Shown here: positions 8,259-16,549 of the stretch, piece after piece
Numbering within the stretch: the stretch's first letter is position 1
Layout: every line of letters starts with the position of its first letter
Assembly: GCF_041361465.1 (NCBI RefSeq)
Contig: NZ_JBGKAC010000001.1
Span: 310,001-374,000, forward strand
From: Halobaculum sp. MBLA0143
GTDB taxonomy: Archaea; Halobacteriota; Halobacteria; Halobacteriales; Haloferacaceae
Direction: 5' to 3'
DNA length: 64,000 nucleotides
Notes under the pieces: generated by a model
Seen by the model: only the letters and a program-made list of their open reading frames with translations
Database searches by the model: none
What the model was told of the DNA's origin: nothing
Program-made: the position numbers and the translations under genes

Positions 8259-8691
8259 CGGCACCCACGGTGACTCGTCCCGACGCTCCGAGACCGGCCG
8301 CGTAGTTCTGGTGTACTCGATGGCCAATAGATTAATCAGGAGACGAGTACAACCCACGGTCGCTCCTAGCACGGTTCCGACTCGGAGGGGAGACTGTGTG
8401 GGGGCGCAGGGCCCACAGCCACACTCGAGAGCGTTCGAAGCCCGGCGGTCGTCGCGGTCGACCCGGCGACGCCCTGCCGAGACCCCGGCTAGCTGCCGGT
8501 GGCTGCGTGGTTGCCCTGCCGTGTTCCCTCGGCTGCGCCACGAGGCCACTCTCGGTGTCTCCGTGCCCGTGTACCGTACACACCGAGAGCAGATCGGTCG
8601 TCCCGGCACTCTCCGTTCCGAGCCGGGGCCTCGGTTCCTCCCCGAGTCCACATCGGAGTTTTGAAGCCCCACCGCGCCGTCACGCGGAGGT
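8259..8691. other. 433-base gap without a convincing gene; possible structured RNA
   Basis: The only open frames here encode arginine/proline-rich, non-acidic chains and do not look like haloarchaeal protein. An AT-rich patch with TTAATCA (8332-8338) could be a plus-strand promoter. Downstream are inverted repeats: CTCTCGGTGT at 8549-8558 pairs perfectly with ACACCGAGAG at 8580-8589, with an alternative GTGTA/TACAC stem (8569-8573 with 8577-8581) that overlaps it; weaker stems occur at 8391-8415 and 8617-8632. The pattern would suit a non-coding RNA, but I recognise no known family. Confidence 0.3.
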
Positions 8692-8868
8692 ATGAGCCTG
8701 GAGATGACCCACGACTGCCCGGAGTGTGGGGAGGAGACGACGTTCTGGCGTGCCGCCAGCACGGAGCTTCACCTCGGCGAGAAGACGAAGTGGCGGTGTA
8801 CGGAGTGTGAGCACACGCTGATCCTGATCGGCGGCGAGGGCGGCATCGACTCGTCGGCGGGCGCGTGA
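8692..8868 (+). CDS. CPxCG-type zinc-finger microprotein
   Basis: A 58-residue protein with two zinc knuckles, CPEC (9-12) and CTEC (36-39), separated by the charged loop [23 protein letters not shown], and a short acidic-glycine tail. This is the layout of the small CPxCG zinc proteins abundant in haloarchaea, most of unknown function. A TTTTGAAG box at 8659-8666 lies about 27 nt upstream of the ATG, so the gene has its own leaderless promoter. It precedes the prefoldin beta gene by 46 bases on the same strand. Confidence 0.82.
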   Translation: MSLEMTHDCPECGEETTFWRAASTELHLGEKTKWRCTECEHTLILIGGEGGIDSSAGA

Positions 8869-8914
8869 CCCCCGAGTAAACGCCTTTTTCACCCCGAAGC
8901 CCGTCGACCCGGGT

Positions 8915-9316
8915 ATGCAGGGCAATCTGCCGCCCGAGGCACAGGAGAAGATTGAGGAACTGCAGGACCTCCAGGAGCAGGCCCAGAATCTGGCCGAGCA
9001 GAAGGAGACCACGGAGTCGGCGCTCACGGACGCCCAGACGGCGCTGGAGGCGCTAGACGACATCGACGAGGACGCCCAGATGTACCGCGAGGTCGGCGAA
9101 CTGCTCGTCGAGGCGGAGTACGACGACGCGCAGTCGGATCTGGAAGACAAGACGGACCGGCTGGAGCGGCGTGCAGACCAGCTCGGCTCGAAGGAGTCAC
9201 AGGTCCAAGAGCAGTTCGAGAGTCTCCAGGAGGAGCTCCAGCAGCTGCTCCAGGGTGGCGGCGGCGGCGGCGGAATGCCGGGCGGCCCGGGCGGTCCCGG
9301 CGCCGGCGGAGCCTGA
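8915..9316 (+). CDS. pfdB: Prefoldin beta subunit
   Basis: Subunit of the hexameric jellyfish-shaped chaperone that delivers unfolded proteins to the thermosome. The 133-residue protein starts [17 protein letters not shown], has a long N-terminal helix, the beta-hairpin segment ([25 protein letters not shown]) and a second long helix ([20 protein letters not shown]). The tail is unusually glycine/proline rich ([16 protein letters not shown]). A CTTTTTCAC box at 8883-8891 lies about 27 nt upstream, so it has its own promoter. The DUF3194 gene follows after 6 nt. Confidence 0.93.
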   Translation: MQGNLPPEAQEKIEELQDLQEQAQNLAEQKETTESALTDAQTALEALDDIDEDAQMYREVGELLVEAEYDDAQSDLEDKTDRLERRADQLGSKESQVQEQFESLQEELQQLLQGGGGGGGMPGGPGGPGAGGA

Positions 9317-9322
9317 CGGGCG

Positions 9323-9571
9323 ATGGCGGAGTCCGACCCGACGAACGAGACGGTGGTCGAGACGGCGTCTGCGGCGGCCGAAGGGGTCGTCCTCGACCGG
9401 TACAAGCAGTCGGCGCTCCGTGACTTCGACGTGACTGTCACGTTCGAAGACGGCGTGCTGGACGTGGACGTGTACGTCAATCCACCCGCCGACCCCGACC
9501 ACGACGCCGAGGCGGTCGCCGACGAGGCGGCGCGAGCGGCACAGGACGCGGTCGACGACCTGTTCGCGTAG
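9323..9571 (+). CDS. DUF3194 family protein
   Basis: An 82-residue acidic protein with an N-terminal helix (ETVVETASAAAEGVVL), a two-strand element (DFDVTVTFEDGVLDVDVYVN) and a C-terminal helix (AVADEAARAAQDAVDDLF). This matches DUF3194, a small archaeal family that regularly follows the prefoldin beta gene, as here with a 6-nt gap. The conserved pairing suggests a shared role in folding or ribosome-linked processes, but no function is established. Confidence 0.85.
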   Translation: MAESDPTNETVVETASAAAEGVVLDRYKQSALRDFDVTVTFEDGVLDVDVYVNPPADPDHDAEAVADEAARAAQDAVDDLFA

Positions 9572-9611
9572 CCCTCCGGTCTAGTTATCGAATCTCGGAA
9601 CTGGGGGCGAA

Positions 9612-9701
9612 CTATTTTTTAGCCGGGGAGCGCGACCGGTACCAATGTCACGGACTGTCGTCCGTCGCCGGTCGACCGCGGCGCCGGGGTGGCCGCCGTG
9701 A
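9612..9701 (+). promoter_or_regulatory. Promoter and leaderless 18-codon upstream ORF of the histidine kinase
   Basis: A strong TATA-like CTATTTTTTAG at 9612-9622 predicts transcription starting at about 9644. An ATG stands exactly there (9645) and opens an 18-codon frame (MSRTVVRRRSTAAPGWPP) that ends at 9701. Its TGA stop overlaps a GTG start of the kinase (9698) in the sequence GTGA. The short ORF is in a different frame from the kinase, so ribosomes starting at the leaderless ATG would end on the kinase start codon, a layout suggesting translational coupling or attenuation. The peptide is basic and probably not functional itself. Confidence 0.5.
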
Positions 9702-10747
9702 CGTTCGGACCGGCCGCCTACGAGCGGGCCTTCGAGAGCGCCGGCATTCCGGTACTCCTGATGGACCCGCAAGGGACCATCCGCGACGTGAACGACGCCG
9801 GCCTCTCGTTTGCCGGCTACGACCGCGAGGAGCTCGTCGGCACGACCGGAGACACGATTCTCGCACAGCGAGCGACGGTCACGGAGATCACCGAGGCGAT
9901 GGCCGCCGGGAACACCTGGCAGGGCGACCTGGAGCTGCGGACCGCGGACGGCCGGACGGTGTACGGGCAGGGCTCCGTCGCTCCGATCCGGACGGGCGAC
10001 GACGAGGCGCCACCGGGCTACGTCGCGGCGTTCGTCGACGCCCGCCAGAAGCGGCAGTACGAGACCGCCGCGGAGGTGTTGAACCGGTTGCTGCGCCACG
10101 ACCTGAAGAACGACCTGAACGTGGTGTACGGCTACATCCAGCAGGCCCGGAGAGAGACGGACGACCCGGCGGCGCGGACGGCGCTGACCGACGCCCGCGA
10201 GACGCTCTCGCGGGTGATCGACAAGAGTGAACGCGCCCGCGACCTCCGGAAGCTGTTGGACCGCGCCTACCAGGAGTCCACCTACCCGGTGCGACTCGAC
10301 GTGGTGTTGTCCCGGGTCGTCGCGGACGTCTCGGCGACGTACGAGGAGGCGACGTTCGAACTGGGCGACCTGCCGACGGTGTCCGTCGTCGCCGACGACC
10401 TCCTGGCGACGGTGTTGGAGGGAGTCGTCGAGAACGCCGTCGAGCACAACGACGGCGACCCACACGTCGGGGTGGACGTCGAGACGAACGACCGGACGGC
10501 CGTCGTCCGGGTGGCCGACGACGGACCGGGGATGTCACAGGGGGGAGACGTGGTGTTCGGTCGTGGCGCGACGGACGCGCTCAACCACGGCGACGGCATC
10601 AGTCTGTTCTTCGCCGACAGTGTCGTCCGGACGTACGAGGGGCAACTGTGGTTCGAGGAGTGGGAGGCGTCGACGCCGCCGCTGTCGGCCGAGTCGGGCG
10701 GCACCGTGTTCAAGCTCGAACTCCTGCTGGCGGGCGGCGGGGAGTGA
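9698..10747 (+). CDS. PAS-domain sensor histidine kinase
   Basis: A 349-residue soluble kinase. Residues about 5-120 are a PAS domain (GIPVLLMDPQGTIRDVN, GYDREELVGTTG, then a PAC-like ADGRTVYGQGSVAPI). The H box is RLLRHDLKNDLNVVYGYI with the phospho-acceptor His, and the HATPase_c domain has the N box VENAVEHN and G box VADDGPGM. No membrane span, so it senses a cytoplasmic signal; no response regulator is adjacent, which is common for haloarchaeal kinases. The start is uncertain: GTG at 9698 overlaps the upstream ORF stop, GTG at 9689 is an alternative. Confidence 0.88.
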   Translation: MTFGPAAYERAFESAGIPVLLMDPQGTIRDVNDAGLSFAGYDREELVGTTGDTILAQRATVTEITEAMAAGNTWQGDLELRTADGRTVYGQGSVAPIRTGDDEAPPGYVAAFVDARQKRQYETAAEVLNRLLRHDLKNDLNVVYGYIQQARRETDDPAARTALTDARETLSRVIDKSERARDLRKLLDRAYQESTYPVRLDVVLSRVVADVSATYEEATFELGDLPTVSVVADDLLATVLEGVVENAVEHNDGDPHVGVDVETNDRTAVVRVADDGPGMSQGGDVVFGRGATDALNHGDGISLFFADSVVRTYEGQLWFEEWEASTPPLSAESGGTVFKLELLLAGGGE

Positions 10748-10814
10748 GTCGCCAGACGCCTCGGGTCGCTAGTAGACCGAGCGGGTTATCCGCCCGTCGG
10801 GCGCACCTCCGGGT

Positions 10815-11903
10815 ATGAGCGAGACGTTCACGCTGGCGACCCGGAGCTCCGACCTGGCGCTCCGGCAGGCCGAGCGGGTCCGGTCGGCGCTGTCGACGCG
10901 ACGGCTCGACGTCGAACTGCTCCACGTCCAGACCCAGGGCGACCAGGTCCGCGACGAACTGATCTCCGAACTGGGGATGACCGGCGCGTTCGTCCGCGCG
11001 GTGGACGAACGGGTGATGGACGGAGAGGCGGACGCGGCCGTCCACTCGATGAAGGACATGCCGACCGAGCAGCCTCCGGAGCTGTCTGTCGCGGGCGTGC
11101 CCGAGCGAGCCCCCGCCGGCGACGTGCTCGTCACTCCCGAGGAGAACGGGAACGGACTCGACGACCTACTCGTGGGCGCGACCGTCGGCACGGGGTCGCT
11201 CCGGCGACAGGCTCAACTGCTGGCGACGCGCCCGGACCTAGAGGTAGCGCCGCTACGGGGCAACGTCGACACCCGGGTCCAGAAGCTGTTGGCGCCGACG
11301 CTCCAGGCAGAACACGAACGCCGGACCGAGGCAGAAGACGACGACTCCGACGAGGAGTTCGACCGGACGCCCGACGAGTGGTTCGACGACCTGACCGAAC
11401 TGGAGCGAGGGGCGCTCGAACGGACGCCGGACACGGAGTACGACGCGATCGTGCTCGCGGAGGCGGGGCTGCGGCGGTTGGACCTGTACGATCACCCCGC
11501 GGTCGGCACCCAGCGGCTCCCCCGCTCGGAGTTCGTCCCGGCGCCGGGCCAGGGAGCGCTCGCGGTGACGACCGCGACACCGGAGACGCGCGAGACGGTC
11601 CGGAGTGCGTTCGACCACGCGCCGACGCGCGTGACGACGACAGTCGAACGGACGCTGTTGGCGGAGCTTGGCGGCGGCTGTGTCGCTCCGATCGGGGTCC
11701 ACGCGCTGCTCCAGGGGGAACACGTCTCCGTCCGAGTGCGAGTGCTGTCCACGGACGGCGACGAGGAGATCGCAGAGTCGCGCGACCTCTCGGCGGAGCG
11801 ACACGCCGAGGCCGCTCGGGAGTTTGCGGCCGACCTCCGAGAGCGTGGTGCGGCGGAGCTGATCGCGGCGGCCCGCGAGGAGACCGGAGGTGACCGGCCG
11901 TGA
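10815..11903 (+). CDS. hemC: Hydroxymethylbilane synthase (porphobilinogen deaminase)
   Basis: Joins four porphobilinogens into hydroxymethylbilane. The protein has the family landmarks LATRSSDLALRQAE, HSMKDMP, GTGSLRRQAQLL, LRGNVDTR, APGQGALAV and the cofactor-carrying C289 in LGGGCVAPIG, which holds the dipyrromethane primer. At 362 residues it is longer than bacterial HemC (about 310) because of an acidic insertion at about 155-190 (RRTEAEDDDSDEEFDRTPDEW), a typical haloarchaeal feature. A GGTTATCCG box about 27 nt before the ATG suggests a leaderless promoter. First gene of hemC-cobA-hemD. Confidence 0.95.
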   Translation: MSETFTLATRSSDLALRQAERVRSALSTRRLDVELLHVQTQGDQVRDELISELGMTGAFVRAVDERVMDGEADAAVHSMKDMPTEQPPELSVAGVPERAPAGDVLVTPEENGNGLDDLLVGATVGTGSLRRQAQLLATRPDLEVAPLRGNVDTRVQKLLAPTLQAEHERRTEAEDDDSDEEFDRTPDEWFDDLTELERGALERTPDTEYDAIVLAEAGLRRLDLYDHPAVGTQRLPRSEFVPAPGQGALAVTTATPETRETVRSAFDHAPTRVTTTVERTLLAELGGGCVAPIGVHALLQGEHVSVRVRVLSTDGDEEIAESRDLSAERHAEAAREFAADLRERGAAELIAAAREETGGDRP

Positions 11904-12733
11904 CCGAGGCCCTCGGGACGGTGTACCTCGTCGGCTCCGGCCCGGGCGACCCGGAGCTGTTGACGGTGAAGGCCCGGCGACTGTTGGACGAGGCGGACGT
12001 GGTGCTCCACGACAAGCTCCCCGGCCCGGAGATCCTGGAGTCGATCCCGGCCGACCGCCGGGAGGACGTTGGCAAGCGCGCCGGCGGCGAGCGGACGAGC
12101 CAGGAGTACACGAACGACCGACTCGTCGAACTCGCCCGCAATGGGAAGACGGTCGTCCGGCTGAAGGGCGGCGACCCGTTCGTGTTCGGTCGCGGCGGCG
12201 AGGAGGCGGAGGTGCTGGCCGACGCCGGAGTCCCGTTCGAGGTGGTGCCGGGCGTCACCTCGCCGGTGGCCGCGCCGGGCGTCGCCGGTATCCCGGTCAC
12301 CCACCGCGACCACGCCTCCTCCGTCTCCTTCGTGACGGGCCACGAGGATCCGACGAAACCGGAGTCGGCCGTCGACTGGGCGGCACTCGCCGACACCGGC
12401 GGCACGATCGTCGTCCTGATGGGGGTCGGGAAGCTCCCGGAGTACACCGCCGAGCTGCGAGCAGCCGGGATGAGCCCGGAGACGCCGGTCGCGCTCGTGG
12501 AGCGTGGCACCTGGCCGGAGATGCGCGTCGCGACCGGCACACTCGACAGCATCGTCGACGCCCGCGACGAGACGGGGATCGAGCCGCCCGCGGTGACGGT
12601 GATCGGCGAGGTGGCCGCCCAGCGTGCCGACCTCGTCGAGTTCCTGCGGGGGCGTGGAGACGCGGACGCGACGGCCGCGGCGACCGACACTGGTGGGTCG
12701 GACGACGCCGACGACGGAGGTGACCCGGCGTGA
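11900..12733 (+). CDS. cobA: Uroporphyrinogen-III C-methyltransferase (SUMT)
   Basis: Methylates uroporphyrinogen III at C2 and C7 using SAM to give precorrin-2, the branch compound for siroheme, heme (by the Ahb route) and cobalamin. Signatures: VYLVGSGPGDPELLTVKA (N-terminal SAM loop), DEADVVLHDKL, VVRLKGGDPFVFGRGGEE, VVPGVTSP and PVTHRD. The 277-residue length includes a disordered acidic tail. It overlaps hemC by 4 nt (GTGA) and hemD likewise, so the three are translationally coupled. No CysG-type oxidase/chelatase domain is fused. Confidence 0.94.
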   Translation: MTEALGTVYLVGSGPGDPELLTVKARRLLDEADVVLHDKLPGPEILESIPADRREDVGKRAGGERTSQEYTNDRLVELARNGKTVVRLKGGDPFVFGRGGEEAEVLADAGVPFEVVPGVTSPVAAPGVAGIPVTHRDHASSVSFVTGHEDPTKPESAVDWAALADTGGTIVVLMGVGKLPEYTAELRAAGMSPETPVALVERGTWPEMRVATGTLDSIVDARDETGIEPPAVTVIGEVAAQRADLVEFLRGRGDADATAAATDTGGSDDADDGGDPA

Positions 12734-13479
12734 CGAGCGAGGTGCGCGCGGCCGTGTTCCGTCCGGACGACGAGCGAATCGACGACGCCGCCGAACTGTT
12801 GGCGTCGCTGGGGGCGACGCCGGTGCCGGACCCGATGCTCGCCGTCGACGCGACGGGCGCGACCCCCGCTCGGGGAGACTGGACCGTGTTCACCTCGAAG
12901 ACGGGCGTCGAACTGGCGGCCGAGGCGGGCTGGACGCCGACGGAGACGCGGGTCGCTACGATCGGTCCGGCGACGGCCGACGCCGCCCGCGCTGAGGGGT
13001 GGGAAGTGGATCTCGTCCCCGAGGAGTACTCGTCTGCGGGGTTGGTCGACGCGCTCCCGCCGGCCGTCGGCGACGACGCGACCGTGACGGTCGCCCGATC
13101 CGACCACGGCTCGGCGGTGTTGCTCGACGGGCTGCGCGAGGTGGGGATCGAGACGACGGAGACGGTGCTGTATCGGCTCGTCCGCCCGGAGGGGGCGGGC
13201 GAGTCGACGGAGCTGGCGGCCGACGGGGCGTTGGAGGCTGCCCTGTTCACCTCGTCGCTGACGGTCGAACACTTCCTGGAGGCCGCGGGCGAGCGCGGCG
13301 TCCGTCCGGCGACCGTCGACGGGCTCGGTGAGGCCGTCGTGGGCTGTATCGGCGAGCCGACTGCCGCCACCGCCCGCGAGCACGGGATCGACGTGGACGT
13401 GGTGCCCGGGGAGGCCACCTTCGAGACGCTGGCGACGACTGTGGTGGAGCGGGCGGCCCCGAGCCACCACGAGGCGTGA
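12730..13479 (+). CDS. hemD: Uroporphyrinogen-III synthase
   Basis: Cyclises hydroxymethylbilane with inversion of ring D. The 249-residue protein shows the loose HemD pattern: AVFRPDDERIDDAAELL, WTVFTSKTGVELAAEAG, VATIGPATADAARAEGW, the mid-protein SADAL-like VDALPPA, and the second-domain segment LFTSSLTVEHFLEAAGE followed by VVGCIGEPTAATAREHGI. HemD proteins are weakly conserved, so context is the stronger argument: it overlaps the SUMT gene by 4 nt and completes the hemC-cobA-hemD operon. Confidence 0.92.
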   Translation: MTSEVRAAVFRPDDERIDDAAELLASLGATPVPDPMLAVDATGATPARGDWTVFTSKTGVELAAEAGWTPTETRVATIGPATADAARAEGWEVDLVPEEYSSAGLVDALPPAVGDDATVTVARSDHGSAVLLDGLREVGIETTETVLYRLVRPEGAGESTELAADGALEAALFTSSLTVEHFLEAAGERGVRPATVDGLGEAVVGCIGEPTAATAREHGIDVDVVPGEATFETLATTVVERAAPSHHEA

Positions 13480-13527
13480 TCTGTGGCGGCCACTCGTTTG
13501 AAGTCGACTCCCCCGCACACACGACCG

Positions 13528-14526
13528 ATGACGACGTTCGATCAGTTCGCGGTGACGGACGGCTCTGTGACGGCCGACCCGGCCGACGGATCGGCGCCGG
13601 TGACCTTCGACGCGGCGCTCGTCGACCGACACGACGACGGTACCGCCGGGTGGGAGCCGCTGGTCGCCGACTGGCTCGACGCCGGCGACGGGTCAATCTC
13701 GTTCGACGCCGACGGCAGTGCGGCGTTGTCGAGCGACCGCGTGCTGTCGGCCACGGAGGCGTCGTCGGCCGTCGCCGTCGGCGACCGTCGCGGCGCAGAG
13801 GCGGTGCTGGCGTACCTCGCTCACGAGGGCGTCGTCGGCGTCGACGACGACTCGGTCACCGTCCTCCGACCGTTCGAGGAGGTCGCCGAGACGCACACGG
13901 CGGTGTACAACAACTGGGCGGCGACGGTCGACGTCCTCGTCGACCGGGTGGACGTGCTCTCGAGTCGGATCGAAGCGGTAGAGATGAGCTTTGATGCGCG
14001 AGACGACCCGACCGCCATGCTGTCCGTAGACCCCGACAGCCTCTCGATGGCGATGGAACGGTACTCTCTGATCCGGGACACGCTCTTCGACCACATAGGC
14101 AACTTCAGACAACTCGCACTCGACCCGACCATCCTCCCGGAGTCGCTCGTAGAGGGCAGCGAACAGTTCGCGGCGTTCGTCGAGTCCTCTCTCGAGGAGC
14201 TCCCGACCGTGACGGAACTCGCGACGACCGCCGACCGGACGATATTCGAGATCGTCGAACGGATCGCAGACCAGTACGCCGGCTTCCTCTCGTCGTTCTC
14301 GTCTACGTTCTCTCCGTCAGAGAAGATGGCGGATCTGTCTCCAGACGAGTTCATGGACGAGATCACCGAGTCTGAGTCCTCCGATCGGATGAAGATAGAG
14401 CCGGTGACTCCCGACGACTCTCTCGAGGAACACGACGACGAGGAGTTCTTCGACTCTCTCGGAGAACACGACGAGGATGTCGGTGGGTCGGACGACTCCG
14501 CCGACGACCCGTCCGACGCGAACTGA
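13528..14526 (+). CDS. Acidic hypothetical protein
   Basis: A 332-residue protein I cannot assign. Residues 1-110 look globular ([19 protein letters not shown], then a winged-helix-like region [25 protein letters not shown]). Residues 115-270 are mostly helical ([29 protein letters not shown]), possibly coiled coil. The last 65 residues are very acidic and disordered. The second half is less GC-rich than the first, which might mean a mosaic origin. CGTTTGAAG (13496-13504) about 27 nt before the ATG fits a leaderless promoter. It sits between hemD and hemL but nothing links it to tetrapyrroles. Confidence 0.7.
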   Translation: MTTFDQFAVTDGSVTADPADGSAPVTFDAALVDRHDDGTAGWEPLVADWLDAGDGSISFDADGSAALSSDRVLSATEASSAVAVGDRRGAEAVLAYLAHEGVVGVDDDSVTVLRPFEEVAETHTAVYNNWAATVDVLVDRVDVLSSRIEAVEMSFDARDDPTAMLSVDPDSLSMAMERYSLIRDTLFDHIGNFRQLALDPTILPESLVEGSEQFAAFVESSLEELPTVTELATTADRTIFEIVERIADQYAGFLSSFSSTFSPSEKMADLSPDEFMDEITESESSDRMKIEPVTPDDSLEEHDDEEFFDSLGEHDEDVGGSDDSADDPSDAN

Positions 14527-14579
14527 CTCCCCGCCGACAGCCAGAAACGCCTTTCCGGCACGCGGTCGAACCGGACGAC

Positions 14580-15917
14580 ATGTCACACGAGCAGTCGCGC
14601 GACCTCTACGACCGTGGTCTCTCCGTACTCGCGGGCGGGGTCAACTCCTCCGTCCGGGCGACGAAGCCGTACCCGTTCTTCGTCCAACGCGGCGACGGCG
14701 CCCACGTGATCGACGCCGACGGCAACCGCTATCTCGACTACGTGATGGGGTACGGACCGTTGCTGTACGGTCACGACCTCCCGGAGCCGGTGACGGCCGC
14801 CGTCCAACGCCACGTCGCCGAAGGACCGATGTACGGCGCCCCGACGGAGATCGAGGTGGAACACGCGGAGTTCGTCGCCAGACACGTCCCGTCGGTGGAG
14901 ATGCTGCGGTTCGTCAACTCCGGGACGGAGGCGACCGTCTCCGCGGTCCGGCTCGCCCGTGCGATCACCGGCCGCGACAAGATCGTCGTCATGCAGGGCG
15001 GCTACCACGGCGCCCAAGAGTCCACGCTCGTCGAGGGAGAGCCGGGCCACCCCAGCCCCTCCTCGCCGGGGATTCCCGAGGACTTCGCCAAACACACCAT
15101 CCCGGTGCCGTTCAACGACACGGAGACGCTCCGGGAGGTGTTCGACCACCACGGCGACGAGATCGCGGCGGTGTTGACGGAGCCGATTCTCGGCAACCTC
15201 GGAATCGTGATGCCCGAGGACGGCTTCCACGACACGATCCGAGAGCTGTGTGACGACCACGGCGCGCTGTTCGTGTTGGACGAGGTCATCACCGGGTTCC
15301 GGATCGGCGGGCTCCAGTGTGCCCAGGGCCGGTTCGACATCGACCCGGACCTGACGACGTTCGGGAAGATCATCGGCGGCGGCTTCCCCGTCGGCGCAAT
15401 CGGCGGCAAGGCGGAGTACGTCGAGCAGTTCACGCCCGGCGGCGAGGTGTTCCAGTCGGGCACCTTCTCCGGCCACCCGGTGACGATGGCCGCCGGCTAC
15501 GAGAACCTGAAGTTCGCGGCCGAGAACGACGTGTACGACCACGTCAACGAACTGGGCGAACGGCTCCGTGCCGGGATCACGGACATCTGTGAGGACCAGG
15601 CCCCGGAGTACACCGTCGTCGGCACGGAGTCGATGTTCAAGACGATCTTCACCCGCGATGCCCCGACCGACTTCGACGACCACTGCGAGGCCGGCTGTGC
15701 CCAACGGGAGTCGTGTTCCCGGTACGACCACTGTCCCAAGCAGGGTGACGACGTGCGCGACGCCGCCACCGAGCGGTGGGAACGGGTGTTCTGGCAGGAG
15801 ATGAAGGATCGCGGGATCTTCCTGACTGCGAACCAGTACGAGTCGCAGTTCGTCTCCTACCGCCACACGGCCGAGGACATCGAGGAGACGCTGGAGGCGT
15901 ACAAGGAGGCGTTGTAG
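14580..15917 (+). CDS. hemL: Glutamate-1-semialdehyde 2,1-aminomutase
   Basis: PLP enzyme making 5-aminolevulinate from glutamate-1-semialdehyde, the first committed tetrapyrrole step after GluTR. Landmarks: [58 protein letters not shown], and the PLP lysine K263 in [13 protein letters not shown]. Length 445 is close to the family (about 430). Unusual: a four-cysteine cluster at C369, C373, C379 and C385 ([18 protein letters not shown]) in the C-terminal domain, which is absent from the bacterial enzyme. GCCTTTCCGG upstream is a weak promoter candidate. Confidence 0.95.
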   Translation: MSHEQSRDLYDRGLSVLAGGVNSSVRATKPYPFFVQRGDGAHVIDADGNRYLDYVMGYGPLLYGHDLPEPVTAAVQRHVAEGPMYGAPTEIEVEHAEFVARHVPSVEMLRFVNSGTEATVSAVRLARAITGRDKIVVMQGGYHGAQESTLVEGEPGHPSPSSPGIPEDFAKHTIPVPFNDTETLREVFDHHGDEIAAVLTEPILGNLGIVMPEDGFHDTIRELCDDHGALFVLDEVITGFRIGGLQCAQGRFDIDPDLTTFGKIIGGGFPVGAIGGKAEYVEQFTPGGEVFQSGTFSGHPVTMAAGYENLKFAAENDVYDHVNELGERLRAGITDICEDQAPEYTVVGTESMFKTIFTRDAPTDFDDHCEAGCAQRESCSRYDHCPKQGDDVRDAATERWERVFWQEMKDRGIFLTANQYESQFVSYRHTAEDIEETLEAYKEAL

Positions 15918-15951
15918 CGGGCACGGCGGCTCTCGGAGGGAACCCGGAGGG

Positions 15952-16300
15952 CTACTCGACGGACCAGAGCGCCGACGTCGTCGACACCGTGGAGGAACTG
16001 CGTCCAACCGCGTCGACCACCGCCTGCCGCCGCTCGGGGGCGTGGTCCGTCGGCAACCCGTCCGTCTGGTCGTCGCTCGGCGGGAACGGCTCCAGTTCGA
16101 TCGGGTCGCTCGCGGCAGTCGTCTGCGGCGACTCGAAACCAGGTACAGACTGTTCGGCGGCCACTCCGGCGTCGTCCCGAACCGCACCCCGACCCGGACG
16201 TACTGCTCCCCGGTGTCGACGATCTCGTCTCTCGATCACCCGACTCTGTTCGCGCGAGAGCGCCGAGAGCTCTCCGACCCGACGAACTGAAGTGGCTCCT
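15952..16300 (-). pseudogene. Frameshifted small gene (needs two compensating shifts)
   Basis: On the minus strand protein-like sequence runs through this 400-base gap in two frames. One frame carries GELSALSREQSRVIER and, later, DPIELEPFPPSDDQTDGLP to the stop at 15952; between them a different frame carries DEIVDTGEQYVRVGVRF and TTPEWPPNSLYLVSS, about 100 nt long. Each alternative frame there is arginine-rich nonsense. Joined, they read as one acidic haloarchaeal protein of about 110 residues. No good start codon is visible before GELSAL. It may be a decayed gene or carry two sequence errors. Function unknown. Confidence 0.45.
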
Positions 16301-16318
16301 GGCCTCTCGATTCGGAGG

Positions 16319-16513
16319 ATGAACGTCACAGTCTCTCTGCTCGCGCTCCTGACGGGGCTCGTCACGGGCGCGGTGTTCGCGGCACTGGAGGTACCGATCC
16401 CGGCGCCGCCGGAACTGCCTGGCATCCTCGGCATCGTCGGGATCTACGCGGGCTACAAGCTGATCCAGTGGGCGGACGTGAGCGTCGACCTCCTGACCGC
16501 CCTGGGCGGGTGA
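16319..16513 (+). CDS. XapX domain membrane protein
   Basis: A 64-residue protein with two membrane segments: VSLLALLTGLVTGAVFAAL (4-22) and ILGIVGIYAGYKLIQWADV (34-52), joined by the proline-rich loop EVPIPAPPELPG. This is the XapX domain pattern, named from the Escherichia coli xanthosine-cluster protein; function is not established. A GGAGG sequence abuts the ATG directly, too close to act as a normal ribosome site. It is too short for most automatic gene tracks. Confidence 0.8.
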   Translation: MNVTVSLLALLTGLVTGAVFAALEVPIPAPPELPGILGIVGIYAGYKLIQWADVSVDLLTALGG

Positions 16514-16549
16514 CCGAGGGTACAAGCCGTCGCCGTCCGACGGGTCGGT

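Noticed and set aside
8430-8445. GCGTTCGAAGC resembling a tRNA T-arm
   Set aside because: No acceptor stem, anticodon arm or D-arm can be placed around it.
8259-8691. Signal recognition particle RNA in the gap
   Set aside because: I looked for the conserved archaeal SRP helix 8 and 5' motifs and do not see them; only generic stems are present.
11131-13632. 833-codon open frame antisense to hemC-cobA-hemD
   Set aside because: Arg/Ser/Pro-rich shadow of the heme operon.
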